This document shows, piece after piece, positions 25,997-33,475 of a stretch of 47,541 nt of DNA (position 1 is its first letter; each line of letters opens with the position of its first letter). The notes below the pieces were generated by a model, which was not told the DNA's origin, ran no database searches, and worked only from the letters and a program-made list of their open reading frames with translations. This DNA comes from Pseudomonas viridiflava (lineage in GTDB: Bacteria > Pseudomonadota > Gammaproteobacteria > Pseudomonadales > Pseudomonadaceae): assembly GCF_003702045.1 (NCBI RefSeq), contig NZ_RBTP01000066.1:1-47541 (forward strand), given 5' to 3'. A program made the translations under genes and the position numbers.

Positions 25997-27115
25997 TCAG
26001 ACGAGAATCAGGTTGTCGCGATGAATCAATTCGGGCTCAGCCATATAGCCCAACTCGCGAACGATGGCCTCGGACGACTGACCAATAATTTTCTGAGCCT
26101 CTACCGCACTGTAGTTGCTCAAGCCGCGCGCGACCTCACGCCCATCCTGCGCAACACAGACGACCATCTCGCCGCGCCGAAAGCTGCCTTGCACCAACTT
26201 GACACCCACCGGCAACAGACTCTTGTGATCGCGCGCCAAAGCAGACACCGCGCCATCGTCCAGTACCAGCGTGCCGCGAGTCTGCAGATGACCGGCCAGC
26301 CACTGCTTGCGCGCCGCCAGCATGCCGCGCTCGGGCGACAGCAGCGTACCCAGCCGCTCGCCACTCTTGAGCCGCGCCAGGACGCGCTCTATACGACCGC
26401 CGACAATCACGGTGTGCGCCCCGGAACGCGCCGCCAGACGCGCAGCACGCAGCTTGGTCTGCATCCCGCCACGCCCCAGCGCCCCACCAGTACTGCCCGC
26501 CACCGCATCCAGCGCCGGATCATCTGCGCGCGCCTCGAAAATCAGCTGAGCATCAGGGTTGTTGCGCGGATCGGCATCGAACATACCGTCGCGATCCGTG
26601 AGAATGACCAACAGATCAGCCTCAACCAGATTAGCTACCAGCGCCGCGAGCGTGTCGTTGTCGCCGAAACGAATTTCATCGGTGACCACCGTATCGTTTT
26701 CATTGATGACCGGCACGACACCCAGCTCGACGAGCGTACGCAAGGTACTGCGCGCATTCAGGTAACGCTTGCGATCTGACAGGTCGTCATGAGTGAGCAG
26801 GATCTGCGCAGTGTGCCGGTCATGCTCGGCAAAGCTCGATTCCCACGCCTGAACCAGCCCCATCTGACCGATGGCGGCCGCAGCCTGAAGCTCATGCATT
26901 GCACTGGGCCGAACAGTCCAGCCGAGGCGACTCATACCGGCAGCCACCGCTCCGGAAGAAACCAGCACCAGCTCGACGCCTGCCTCATGCAGCGCCACCA
27001 TCTGCTCTACCCACACGCCCATAGCCGCGCGATCCAGCCCCTTGCCATCCGCAGTCAGCAAGGCACTACCGATCTTCACAACCCAGCGCTGGGCTCCCGT
27101 CACTTTGCTGCGCAT
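25997..27115 (-). CDS. proB: Glutamate 5-kinase ProB
   Basis: 372 aa. The N-terminal amino-acid kinase domain (VVKIGSALLT near 12, LVSSGAVAAGMSRLGW, PVINENDTV, FGDNDTLAALVANLVEADLLVILTD, GTGGALGRGGMQTKLRAA) phosphorylates glutamate in the first step of proline synthesis. The C-terminal PUA domain (about 280-365) is usual for proteobacterial ProB. Two ATG codons are adjacent; the second (27115) has better spacing to GGAAG. A terminator-like hairpin separates it from obg upstream, so expression may be partly independent. Confidence 0.96.
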   Translation of the reverse strand: MRSKVTGAQRWVVKIGSALLTADGKGLDRAAMGVWVEQMVALHEAGVELVLVSSGAVAAGMSRLGWTVRPSAMHELQAAAAIGQMGLVQAWESSFAEHDRHTAQILLTHDDLSDRKRYLNARSTLRTLVELGVVPVINENDTVVTDEIRFGDNDTLAALVANLVEADLLVILTDRDGMFDADPRNNPDAQLIFEARADDPALDAVAGSTGGALGRGGMQTKLRAARLAARSGAHTVIVGGRIERVLARLKSGERLGTLLSPERGMLAARKQWLAGHLQTRGTLVLDDGAVSALARDHKSLLPVGVKLVQGSFRRGEMVVCVAQDGREVARGLSNYSAVEAQKIIGQSSEAIVRELGYMAEPELIHRDNLILV

Positions 27116-27158
27116 CATCTTCCAACCTTAGCCAGAGAGTTTTCAAATTCGGGATACG

Positions 27159-27186
27159 AAAACGCCGCTAACAACGTAGCGGCGTT
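27159..27186 (-). terminator. Terminator-like hairpin between obg and proB
   Basis: Perfect 10-bp stem AACGCCGCTA (27161-27170) / TAGCGGCGTT (27177-27186) with a 6-nt loop. Read on the minus strand it ends in four T. It sits 18 nt after the obg stop and 44 nt before the proB ATG. The short T run makes it a possibly leaky terminator. Confidence 0.65.
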
Positions 27187-27204
27187 CAAGTTTACTTCAA
27201 GCGA

Positions 27205-28428
27205 TCAGTCACGGACGTAAATGATTTCCGGACCATCTTCGTCGTCCACATCTTCCTCGTCCCAGTCATCATCGCCGATGTCATGCACGCTCTTGACGCC
27301 ACTGCGACGCAGCGCACGCTGATCGTCCAGCGCCTGCAACTGAGCACGCGCTTCGTCTTCGATGCGCTGATCCAGCTCGGCCAGCTCTTCAGCGTAACCA
27401 GGCTCCTCGGCAATACGCAGGCTGCGCTCCTCAAGATAACGCATGATGTCGCGCGTAAGCTGCTCGGTGCCTTCTTTGGCGATGGCAGAAATCACATAGA
27501 CCGGGCCTGTCCATTCCAGGCGGTCAACGATTTCCTGCTTGCGAGCTTCATGCTCTTCTTCAAGCAACTGGTCGCACTTGTTCAGCACCAGCCAGCGATC
27601 ACGATCGGCCAGGGAAGGACTGAACTTCACCAACTCGTTGACGATGATTTCAGCCGAATCGGCTGCACTGGTTTCATCCAGCGGCGCCATGTCGACGAGG
27701 TGCAACAGCAAGCGAGTACGCGCCAGGTGCTTCAGGAAGCGAATACCCAGGCCAGCGCCATCGGAGGCACCCTCGATCAGACCAGGGATGTCGGCCACGA
27801 CGAAGCTCTTCCAGCGATCGACGCTGACCACACCCAGGTTCGGCACCAGCGTGGTGAACGGATAGTCAGCCACTTTCGGCTTGGCAGCAGACACCGAGCG
27901 AATGAAGGTACTTTTACCCGCATTCGGCAAGCCCAGCAGACCGACGTCGGCCAGCACTTTCAATTCCAGCTTCAGGTCACGCTGATCGCCAGGCTTGCCC
28001 GGCGTGGTCTGGCGCGGTGCGCGGTTGGTACTGGATTTGAAACGCGTATTGCCCAGACCGTGCCAGCCGCCCTGCGCAACCATGATGCGCTGACCGTCTT
28101 TGGTCAGGTCACCAATGATTTCCTGAGTGGTGGCGTCGATGATCGTGGTGCCCACAGGCACGCGCAGCACCAACTCTTCACCCTTGCGACCGGTGCAGTC
28201 AGTGCTGCCGCCATTGGAGCCGCGCTCGGCATCGAAGTGACGGGTATAGCGATAGTCGACCAACGTGTTCAGGTTGACATCGGCCATCATGTAGACCGAA
28301 CCACCATCACCACCGTCGCCGCCGTTCGGGCCACCGTTTTCAATGAATTTTTCGCGACGGAAGCTCATGCAACCGTTGCCGCCATCACCGGCCTTTACTC
28401 GAATGGATACTTCATCTACAAATTTCAT
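27205..28428 (-). CDS. obgE: GTPase Obg (CgtA)
   Basis: 407-aa ribosome-associated GTPase involved in 50S maturation and the stringent response. The glycine-rich Obg fold (about 1-158, e.g. FIENGGPNGGDGGDGGSVYM) is followed by the G domain with G1 GLPNAGKST, G3 DIPGLIEGA and G4 NKCD. The C-terminal extension is acidic (DDDWDEEDVDDEDGPE), as in other proteobacterial Obg proteins. I chose ATG 28428, giving MKFVDEVSIRVKAGDGG. It lies downstream of rpmA in the classic rplU-rpmA-obg order, but a terminator and a 216-bp gap separate it. Confidence 0.97.
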   Translation of the reverse strand: MKFVDEVSIRVKAGDGGNGCMSFRREKFIENGGPNGGDGGDGGSVYMMADVNLNTLVDYRYTRHFDAERGSNGGSTDCTGRKGEELVLRVPVGTTIIDATTQEIIGDLTKDGQRIMVAQGGWHGLGNTRFKSSTNRAPRQTTPGKPGDQRDLKLELKVLADVGLLGLPNAGKSTFIRSVSAAKPKVADYPFTTLVPNLGVVSVDRWKSFVVADIPGLIEGASDGAGLGIRFLKHLARTRLLLHLVDMAPLDETSAADSAEIIVNELVKFSPSLADRDRWLVLNKCDQLLEEEHEARKQEIVDRLEWTGPVYVISAIAKEGTEQLTRDIMRYLEERSLRIAEEPGYAEELAELDQRIEDEARAQLQALDDQRALRRSGVKSVHDIGDDDWDEEDVDDEDGPEIIYVRD

Positions 28429-28480
28429 AACGCACGCCTCCCGCCACAGGGACGAGCAGAACCACATAAATTACATAAGA

Positions 28481-28572
28481 CTCTTGCAAAAATGAGCGTT
28501 GCGATACCGATCAGAAACCAGCGACCCCAGGGGTCAACATCACAACAGCCCGCACAAACAGTTTTGCAAGAG
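28481..28572. repeat. 92-bp segment bounded by inverted CTCTTGCAAAA repeats
   Basis: CTCTTGCAAAA (28481-28491) and its exact complement TTTTGCAAGAG (28562-28572) bound a 92-bp stretch in the 216-bp gap between obg and rpmA. With one mismatch the arms extend to GACTCTTGCAAAA. I see no coding frame inside and no clear target-site duplication outside. It may be a small non-autonomous mobile element, or a regulatory fold in the obg leader. Confidence 0.5.
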
Positions 28573-28601
28573 ACTCACCTGACTCTCTACCTCTACAAAC
28601 G

Positions 28602-28630
28602 AAAAAGCCCCGTCGCAAGACAGGGCTTTT
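28602..28630 (-). terminator. Terminator after rpmA
   Basis: On the minus strand AAAAGCCCTGTC-TTGC-GACGGGGCTTTTT forms a hairpin with one mismatch and a T5 tail. It starts 15 nt after the rpmA stop. Confidence 0.88.
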
Positions 28631-28644
28631 AAGCTACTGCGTGA

Positions 28645-28920
28645 TTACGCTGCGGAGACTTCAGTCTTCGGAACGATGCTCACGTAGCGGCGACCGAAGG
28701 CGCCCTTGACTTGAAACTTGATCACGCCTTCCACTTTCGCGAACAGGGTGTGATCTTTACCCATGCCAACGCCGTAGCCAGCGTGGAATTGGGTGCCGCG
28801 CTGACGCACGATGATGTTGCCCGGAATGATAGCCTGGCCGCCATACATCTTCACGCCAAGGCGTTTGGCTTCTGAGTCGCGCCCGTTACGGGTACTACCA
28901 CCAGCTTTTTTGTGTGCCAT
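28645..28920 (-). CDS. rpmA: 50S ribosomal protein L27
   Basis: 91-aa L27. The N-terminus MAHKKAGGSTRNGRDSEAKR is the conserved flexible tail that reaches the peptidyl-transferase centre, without the cleavable extension found in Firmicutes. GNIIVRQRGT and VGMGKDHTLFA are family signatures. It lies 32 nt after rplU, in one operon with it. Confidence 0.98.
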   Translation of the reverse strand: MAHKKAGGSTRNGRDSEAKRLGVKMYGGQAIIPGNIIVRQRGTQFHAGYGVGMGKDHTLFAKVEGVIKFQVKGAFGRRYVSIVPKTEVSAA

Positions 28921-28952
28921 GAGTCAATTCTCCAAATGAGGATTAGGCTGAA

Positions 28953-29264
28953 TTAAGCCTGAATACCTGTGATTTTGATCTCGGTGTACCACTGGCGGTG
29001 GCCCATGCGCTTCATGTGGTGCTTACGACGACGGAACTTGATGATGCGAACCTTATCGTGACGACCTTGCGAAACCACTTCTGCCACGACAGTAGCGCCA
29101 GCAACAACCGGAGCACCGATATTGACGTCGTCGCCATTACCAACCAGCAGAACGCGGTCGAAAGTGACGGATTCGCCAGTAGCGATTTCCAGCTTTTCAA
29201 TTTTCAGGTATTCACCTGGGGCGACTTTGTACTGCTTGCCACCGGTAACAATTACTGCGTACAT
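28953..29264 (-). CDS. rplU: 50S ribosomal protein L21
   Basis: 103-aa L21, beginning MYAVIVTGGKQYKVAPGEYLK, with the C-terminal signature RKHHMKRMGHRQWYTEIKI. It is the first gene of the rplU-rpmA operon. GGAGAAATACC precedes the ATG, and the promoter lies at 29397-29425, leaving a leader of about 125 nt. Confidence 0.98.
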   Translation of the reverse strand: MYAVIVTGGKQYKVAPGEYLKIEKLEIATGESVTFDRVLLVGNGDDVNIGAPVVAGATVVAEVVSQGRHDKVRIIKFRRRKHHMKRMGHRQWYTEIKITGIQA

Positions 29265-29396
29265 GGTATTTCTCCGAAAATCCTGCTCACCCAGCTCTTT
29301 ATAAGAAGAGTATCGGCTGGCATGGCTGCATAGGGCTGGAACGGCCCGTTTGCAATTGCGTAAGGCAGGTGCTGCCCAGGAAAGTTAGGGTGCGCG

Positions 29397-29425
29397 ATTG
29401 TACGCAAGGCAATCCCGGGTTGCAA
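29397..29425 (-). promoter_or_regulatory. Sigma-70 promoter of rplU-rpmA
   Basis: On the minus strand TTGCAA (29420-29425), 17-bp spacer, TACAAT (29397-29402), followed by CGCGCACC. It is back-to-back with the ispB promoter (19 bp between the -35 boxes). Confidence 0.7.
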
Positions 29426-29443
29426 GAGGCCGCTCGTCATACC

Positions 29444-29472
29444 TTGACACGCTCTACCCCGCGACCTAGCAT
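29444..29472 (+). promoter_or_regulatory. Sigma-70 promoter of ispB
   Basis: TTGACA (29444-29449), 17-bp spacer, TAGCAT (29467-29472). The expected start would be only about 25 nt before the ispB start codon. Confidence 0.7.
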
Positions 29473-29504
29473 GCGGCGCAACCTTTCCGGAGCACGTGTC
29501 GCTG

Positions 29505-30473
29505 ATGCAACCCCAAGCCTTCTACCGCGCGGTGGCGGACGACTTTAGTGCCGTTGACGTTATCATCAAAAAGCAACTGACGTCACGCGTACCGCTGGTC
29601 TCGAAAATCGGCGATTACATCACGTCCGCCGGTGGCAAGCGCCTGCGTCCGTTGCTGGTGCTGCTGTGTGGTAAGGCACTGGGTCGCGAAGGCGACGACG
29701 TGCGCCTGCTGGCCGCCACCATCGAATTCCTGCACACCGCTACCCTGCTGCATGACGATGTCGTCGACATGTCCGGCATGCGTCGTGGCCGCTCGACTGC
29801 CAATGCGCTGTGGGGCAATGCGCCCAGCGTGCTGGTCGGCGACTTCCTTTATTCGCGCTCTTTCGAAATGATGGTCGAACTCGGCTCGATGGACGTGATG
29901 CGAATTCTGTCCAAGGCTACGCGCGTGATTGCCGAAGGCGAAGTGCTGCAATTGTCCAAAGTTCGAGACGCCAGCACCACTGAAGAAATTTACATGGACG
30001 TGATTCGCGGCAAGACAGCCATGCTGTTCGAAGCCTCGACCCACAGTGCCGCCGCATTGTGTAGCGCCTCTGCCGAGCAGACCGAAGCGCTGCGCACCTT
30101 TGGTGACCATCTGGGCGTTGCGTTCCAGCTGGTGGATGACCTGCTGGACTACCGGGGCGATGCCGAGACGCTGGGCAAGAACGTCGGTGACGACCTCGCC
30201 GAAGGCAAGCCGACGCTGCCGCTGATCTACACCATGCGTGAAGGCACGCCTGAGCAGGCGGCACTGGTTCGCCAGGCCATTCAGAAAGGCGGCCTGGAAG
30301 ATCTGGAAAGCATCCGCAATGCCGTCGAAAGCGCCGGCGCCCTGGATTACACCGCACAGCTGGCCCGTGACTACGCCGCCAAAGCCATTGCCTGCCTGAA
30401 CGCCCTGCCGCCCAGCGAATACCGCGATGCGCTGATCGAACTGAGCGAGTTCGCTGTAGCGCGCACGCACTGA
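29505..30473 (+). CDS. ispB: Polyprenyl (octaprenyl/solanesyl) diphosphate synthase IspB
   Basis: 322-aa trans-prenyltransferase that makes the ubiquinone side chain (nine isoprene units in most Pseudomonas). It has the first Asp-rich motif LLHDDVVDMSGMRRGR, a GKTAMLFEAS region and the second Asp-rich motif FQLVDDLLDYRGD. Start choice: ATG 29505 gives the usual N-terminus MQPQAFYRAVADDF. A GTG at 29496 is in frame, but the GGAG at 29489 is too close to it (3 nt) and rather far from the ATG (12 nt), so the choice is not settled by the sequence. A terminator follows at 30492. It is divergent from rplU. Confidence 0.95.
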   Translation: MQPQAFYRAVADDFSAVDVIIKKQLTSRVPLVSKIGDYITSAGGKRLRPLLVLLCGKALGREGDDVRLLAATIEFLHTATLLHDDVVDMSGMRRGRSTANALWGNAPSVLVGDFLYSRSFEMMVELGSMDVMRILSKATRVIAEGEVLQLSKVRDASTTEEIYMDVIRGKTAMLFEASTHSAAALCSASAEQTEALRTFGDHLGVAFQLVDDLLDYRGDAETLGKNVGDDLAEGKPTLPLIYTMREGTPEQAALVRQAIQKGGLEDLESIRNAVESAGALDYTAQLARDYAAKAIACLNALPPSEYRDALIELSEFAVARTH

Positions 30474-30491
30474 TTCCGTCAGGCATTACCC

Positions 30492-30520
30492 AAAAGCCCG
30501 TCCTTGTGACGGGCTTTTTG
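30492..30520 (+). terminator. Terminator after ispB
   Basis: AAAAGCCCGTC-CTTGT-GACGGGCTTTT (492-518 within 30 kb) followed by T. It lies 18 nt past the ispB stop. Confidence 0.92.
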
Positions 30521-30529
30521 TTTAACAGG

Positions 30530-30683
30530 TCGTTGACGCTCCGCTTCCAGGCGCACATACCGAAACCTCAACGTTCCCCATCCAATGAGACGCAGAGCGT
30601 CTAGGCTGCCTGCCCACGCAAAGCATGGGCACGGTCATCATTCGCCATACTGCTCGTTCCTCACGCTCCGCATGGGAACGACC
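30530..30683. repeat. Probable degenerate dispersed intergenic repeat with small palindromes
   Basis: No gene is visible between the ispB terminator and the Fur-like boxes. The stretch holds short palindromic pieces: GACGCTCCGCTTCCAGGCG, GAGACGCAGAGCGTCT, TGCCCA...TGGGCA (30611-30631) and CGTTCCTCACGCTCCGCATG followed by GGAACG. These resemble the dispersed palindromic intergenic repeats with CGTTCC...GGAACG and GACGCnGAGCGTC that I recall from P. syringae genomes. This copy looks decayed. Confidence 0.4.
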
Positions 30684-30725
30684 ATGATCCGAATTCACTG
30701 ACCCACATCAACCGCCCGGCACAAA

Positions 30726-30743
30726 ATGAGAATTAATCTCAAT
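30726..30743. promoter_or_regulatory. Candidate Fur box 1
   Basis: TGAGAATTAATCTCA, at the core of this span, is a near-palindrome matching 11 of 14 defined positions of the 7-1-7 Fur consensus TGATAATNATTATCA. It lies about 60 bp upstream of the small gene at 30804. Confidence 0.55.
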
Positions 30744-30762
30744 AGAGCCTTGCTATTATCCC

Positions 30763-30781
30763 AATAAGAATTATTCTCATC
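30763..30781. promoter_or_regulatory. Candidate Fur box 2 overlapping the promoter
   Basis: TAAGAATTATTCTCA matches 11 of 14 positions of the 7-1-7 Fur consensus. It overlaps a possible -10 (TATTCT, 30772-30777) whose -35 would be TTGCTA (30750-30755, 16-bp spacing), so bound Fe-Fur would block transcription. Confidence 0.62.
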
Positions 30782-30803
30782 AAACCGATACAGGAGATGG
30801 AAC

Positions 30804-31046
30804 ATGACTTATTTGATCGATGCATGGCTGGACCGCCCACACCCGTACCTGAGAATTCTTCATCGCGAAACCGGGGAAGTGTGCGCAGTGCTTGAGGAAG
30901 ATGCGTTGGAGGAATTACGTGATCAAGGCGATCTGGATGTGCACAGCCTGAGTTCCAGCGAGCCGGTGGTGCTCAAGGAGTTGGTGCGCAATTTGTTTCT
31001 GTTCTGCTATGCACGGGCGTTGCGCCCGATAGGCGAGTTGCACTGA
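30804..31046 (+). CDS. Small conserved protein (PA4570-like), probably iron-repressed; function unknown
   Basis: 80 aa, acidic, with no signal peptide and no convincing membrane segment. The N-terminus MTYLIDAWLDRPHPYLRILH precedes an acidic helix (VCAVLEEDALEELRDQGDL) and a hydrophobic C-terminal helix (VVLKELVRNLFLFCYARALRP). AGGAG lies 7 nt before the ATG. Two Fur-like boxes lie directly upstream. The position next to ispB matches PA4570 of P. aeruginosa, which I recall as an iron-starvation-induced hypothetical gene. The sequence gives no catalytic motif. An adaptor or regulatory role in iron limitation is inference. Confidence 0.85.
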   Translation: MTYLIDAWLDRPHPYLRILHRETGEVCAVLEEDALEELRDQGDLDVHSLSSSEPVVLKELVRNLFLFCYARALRPIGELH

Positions 31047-31069
31047 ACATGAAGCATCAGCACAACTGC

Positions 31070-31104
31070 GTTGCTGAACGAATCGCGTCGACTCGTTCAG
31101 CAAC
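31070..31104. terminator. Possible bidirectional terminator between the small iron gene and fklB
   Basis: Perfect 12-bp stem GTTGCTGAACGA (31070-31081) / TCGTTCAGCAAC (31093-31104) with an 11-nt loop, between two convergent genes. There is no T run, so termination strength is uncertain. Confidence 0.5.
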
Positions 31105-31125
31105 CTTGCATACCGCCTGAAACCG

Positions 31126-31743
31126 TTACAGGACAGCCAGCAGTTCCACATCAAACACCAGCACGCTGTGCGGTGCGATGCTGCCGACGCCTTGCTCGCC
31201 GTAAGCCAGCTCGCTCGGCACATACAGACGCCATTTGCTGCCGGTGTTCATCAGTTGCAGCGCCTCGGTCCAGCCGGCAATTACGCCGCCGACCGGGAAT
31301 TCGGCAGGCTCGCCACGATCGTACGAGCTATCGAACACGGTGCCATCGATCAACGTGCCGTGGTAGTGAGTACGAACCTGACTTTCACGCGTAGGCTTTG
31401 GACCCGTACCTGCGGTCAGTACTTCGAACTGCAGACCCGAGGCCAGTGTGGTCACGCCTTCGCGCTTGGCGTTTTCAGCCAGGAAAGCCAGACCGGCACC
31501 CGCAGCTTTTTCAGCCTTGGCAGCCGCTTCGGCTTGCATGATTTCGCGGATGACCTTGAAGCTGGCGGACATTTCTTCCTGACCTACGCGGCTCGGCAGA
31601 CTGTTGAACGCATCGGTCAGGCCCGCCAGGATGGCGTCCAGGTTGACGCCCGGTGGCGGGTTGTCGCGCAGTTGGTCGCCCAACTGACGGCCAATGCCGT
31701 AGCTGACGCGAGTTTCGTCGGTGGACAGATTGACTTCGGACAT
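31126..31743 (-). CDS. fklB: FKBP-type peptidyl-prolyl cis-trans isomerase FklB
   Basis: 205 aa. The N-terminal helical dimerisation domain (about 1-90, SYGIGRQLGDQLRDN...) precedes a C-terminal FKBP domain: LQFEVLTAGTGPKPTRESQVRTHYHGTL, DGTVFDSSYDRGEPAEFPVGGVIAGWTEAL and YVPSELAYGEQGVGSIAPHSVLVFDVELL. It resembles E. coli FklB (FKBP22). No signal peptide is apparent, so it is cytoplasmic. The start at 31743 has GGAG at a good distance; the longer frame upstream lacks support. Confidence 0.94.
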   Translation of the reverse strand: MSEVNLSTDETRVSYGIGRQLGDQLRDNPPPGVNLDAILAGLTDAFNSLPSRVGQEEMSASFKVIREIMQAEAAAKAEKAAGAGLAFLAENAKREGVTTLASGLQFEVLTAGTGPKPTRESQVRTHYHGTLIDGTVFDSSYDRGEPAEFPVGGVIAGWTEALQLMNTGSKWRLYVPSELAYGEQGVGSIAPHSVLVFDVELLAVL

Positions 31744-31894
31744 GACACTGCTCCGCAAAGGGGCGCGCTGTCGGCGGACATGAACCCTGCCTGGCATTCA
31801 TGACCTGCTCGGTTGCACCCCGAACCAAAAGGGCGGCCAGCCTAGCACAGTTGACCTGACAGGCCCTACCACCGTGGCGAAGCGCGGTGTTGTG

Positions 31895-32203
31895 TCAGGA
31901 CCAGGATGAGTGAAACGAGATGGGCATGCGCATCTCGGAGCGGTCATTGACCGGCATACCGCAGAGTTCGTCATGCACCACGCAATGGACCAGATAGAAC
32001 GGCACCACCGGCAGGTTTTTGAGCAGATCCCGTGCGTGCTCGACCGAACGCAGGTGAAGGGTCTTGCCCGCTGGGTCCTTGAGCATCCCGGAGCTGCCTT
32101 CCATCAGCACCTCCAGCAGATAGATGCCGCCCTCGATAGAGATCAGATTCAGCTCATTGACCCGTCCCGCCTGAGCGTGGTCGGTAAATTCCTGATAATT
32201 CAT
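31895..32203 (-). CDS. Conserved hypothetical protein (DUF6482-like)
   Basis: 102 aa. The core NELNLISIEGGIYLLEVLMEG, KTLHLRSVEHARDLLKNLPVVPFYLVHCVVHDELCGM is strongly conserved in Pseudomonas proteins as I remember them (the PA4573-type neighbour of fklB). It is likely a small cytoplasmic beta-rich protein with no signal or membrane segment. ATG 32203 has AGAGG at proper spacing. No function can be assigned. Confidence 0.8.
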   Translation of the reverse strand: MNYQEFTDHAQAGRVNELNLISIEGGIYLLEVLMEGSSGMLKDPAGKTLHLRSVEHARDLLKNLPVVPFYLVHCVVHDELCGMPVNDRSEMRMPISFHSSWS

Positions 32204-32347
32204 GATCGAACCTCTTTCGTCGTTTGCTGAAAGCATCGCAAGGGACTTTTTACAGCACACCGAAACAACAATCCAGAAACGAAAACGCCCGCCCCCGGCT
32301 CGACGTCAAGCTTGGGGCAGGCGAATGCAAGGCGTAGATCCTCGATC

Positions 32348-32863
32348 TCAGTGCTTGGATGCCTTATCGAGCTTGTCCAGTTTGGTCAGCTTATCCAGGT
32401 AGCCCATCGCGAACGCCGAGATCACAAAAGTCATGTGGATAATCACGTACCACATCAGGTATTCAGGCTTGATGTTGGTCGCGTCCATGAACACGCGCAG
32501 CAGGTGAATGGACGAGATCGCCACGATAGACGCCGCCACTTTCATTTTCAGCGACGACGAATCCATCGTGCCCAGCCAGTTGAGCTTTTCCTTGTCCTCG
32601 TCGATATCCAGCTGCGAAACGAAGTTCTCGTAGCCGGAGATCATCACCATGACCAGCAGACCGCCCACCAGCGCCATGTCGATCAGCGACAGCAGGACCA
32701 GGATGAGGTCGGCCTCGGCCAGGCTGAAGATATTGGGAAGGACGTGAAAGATTTCCTGAAAGAACTTAAGGCACAGCGCAAGCAACCCAAGGGACAACCC
32801 GAAATAGATCGGTGCCAGCAACCAGCGCGATGCGTACATGGCATTTTCGAAGAAACGTTCCAT
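32348..32863 (-). CDS. YqhA/UPF0114 family inner-membrane protein
   Basis: 171 aa with three to four transmembrane helices: about 11-33 (RWLLAPIYFGLSLGLLALCLKFF), about 52-74 (LILVLLSLIDMALVGGLLVMVM), about 108-128 and about 135-155. The family motif ENAMYASRWLLAPIYFGLS is at the N-terminus, and SGYENFVSQLD follows helix 2. The C-terminal tail KLTKLDKLDKASKH is basic-repetitive. Function is unknown in all organisms I know of. The start is ATG 32863; a TTG four codons upstream is possible. Confidence 0.88.
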   Translation of the reverse strand: MERFFENAMYASRWLLAPIYFGLSLGLLALCLKFFQEIFHVLPNIFSLAEADLILVLLSLIDMALVGGLLVMVMISGYENFVSQLDIDEDKEKLNWLGTMDSSSLKMKVAASIVAISSIHLLRVFMDATNIKPEYLMWYVIIHMTFVISAFAMGYLDKLTKLDKLDKASKH

Positions 32864-32961
32864 TGAAACTCGCAAGTGTGGTGAAAAAGACGCGCGAGTA
32901 TATCAGCGGGAACGGAAGGCTCTAGCTGTGCGACAAAATAACGCACAGAAATGCAGGCTCA

Positions 32962-33291
32962 CTAGAACGGAGAGGAACGTTTGTAACCAGGTCTGCTCTT
33001 GCTGATACGGCGCAACTCGGCCTGCATGTGCAACACCCAGATCGGCACGTCTTCAGCGAACAGATAGCCGCTCGACGTCAGGCTTTCAGCAATGTTTTCC
33101 AGCATGGACTGCGCGGCGTCCAGGCTGTTGAACGGCCCTTGAGAGCGAATGGCGGAAGGGTGTTCGCCAGACATCCCTGCGGCGAACAGCAGCATCCACG
33201 TGCCCTCCTCACCGGAAACAGGACGGATGACGCATTCGATACGGGTTATCAAACCCAGGCATTGACGGGTGAGGCAAAGGCAGCGCGGCAT
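32962..33291 (-). CDS. Conserved hypothetical protein (PA4575-like)
   Basis: 109 aa with no signal peptide. It begins MPRCLCLTRQCLGLITRIECVIRP, with four cysteines in the first 20 residues, and contains WMLLFAAGMSGEHPSAIRSQGPF and DVPIWVLHMQAELRRI. AAGGAG sits 7 nt before the ATG at 33291, which decides this start against a longer frame. The position between the Lon-like protease and the YqhA-family gene matches PA4575 as I recall. The clustered cysteines could bind a metal, but the spacing (C-x-C, x5-C) is not a standard finger. Function unknown. Confidence 0.78.
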   Translation of the reverse strand: MPRCLCLTRQCLGLITRIECVIRPVSGEEGTWMLLFAAGMSGEHPSAIRSQGPFNSLDAAQSMLENIAESLTSSGYLFAEDVPIWVLHMQAELRRISKSRPGYKRSSPF

Positions 33292-33475
33292 CGCAAGCTC
33301 CTTGTCAGCAGCGGTATCAACCTCCCTTGTCCGCTGGGTGCGTCGGGAAGAGGTGCCAGTCCATTTGGCCACCACGGTCAATTCACAGCATAGAAGAAAG
33401 GTTAGCTGACGAAACCATTCCTGATGAACGGGCATCGGACTTACCTGAGGTCACCCGATGCCGCTCACGGCAGCA

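Noticed and set aside
27283..28632. Plus-strand frame of 449 codons opposite obg
   Set aside because: Antisense to the highly conserved Obg GTPase, with no start signal.
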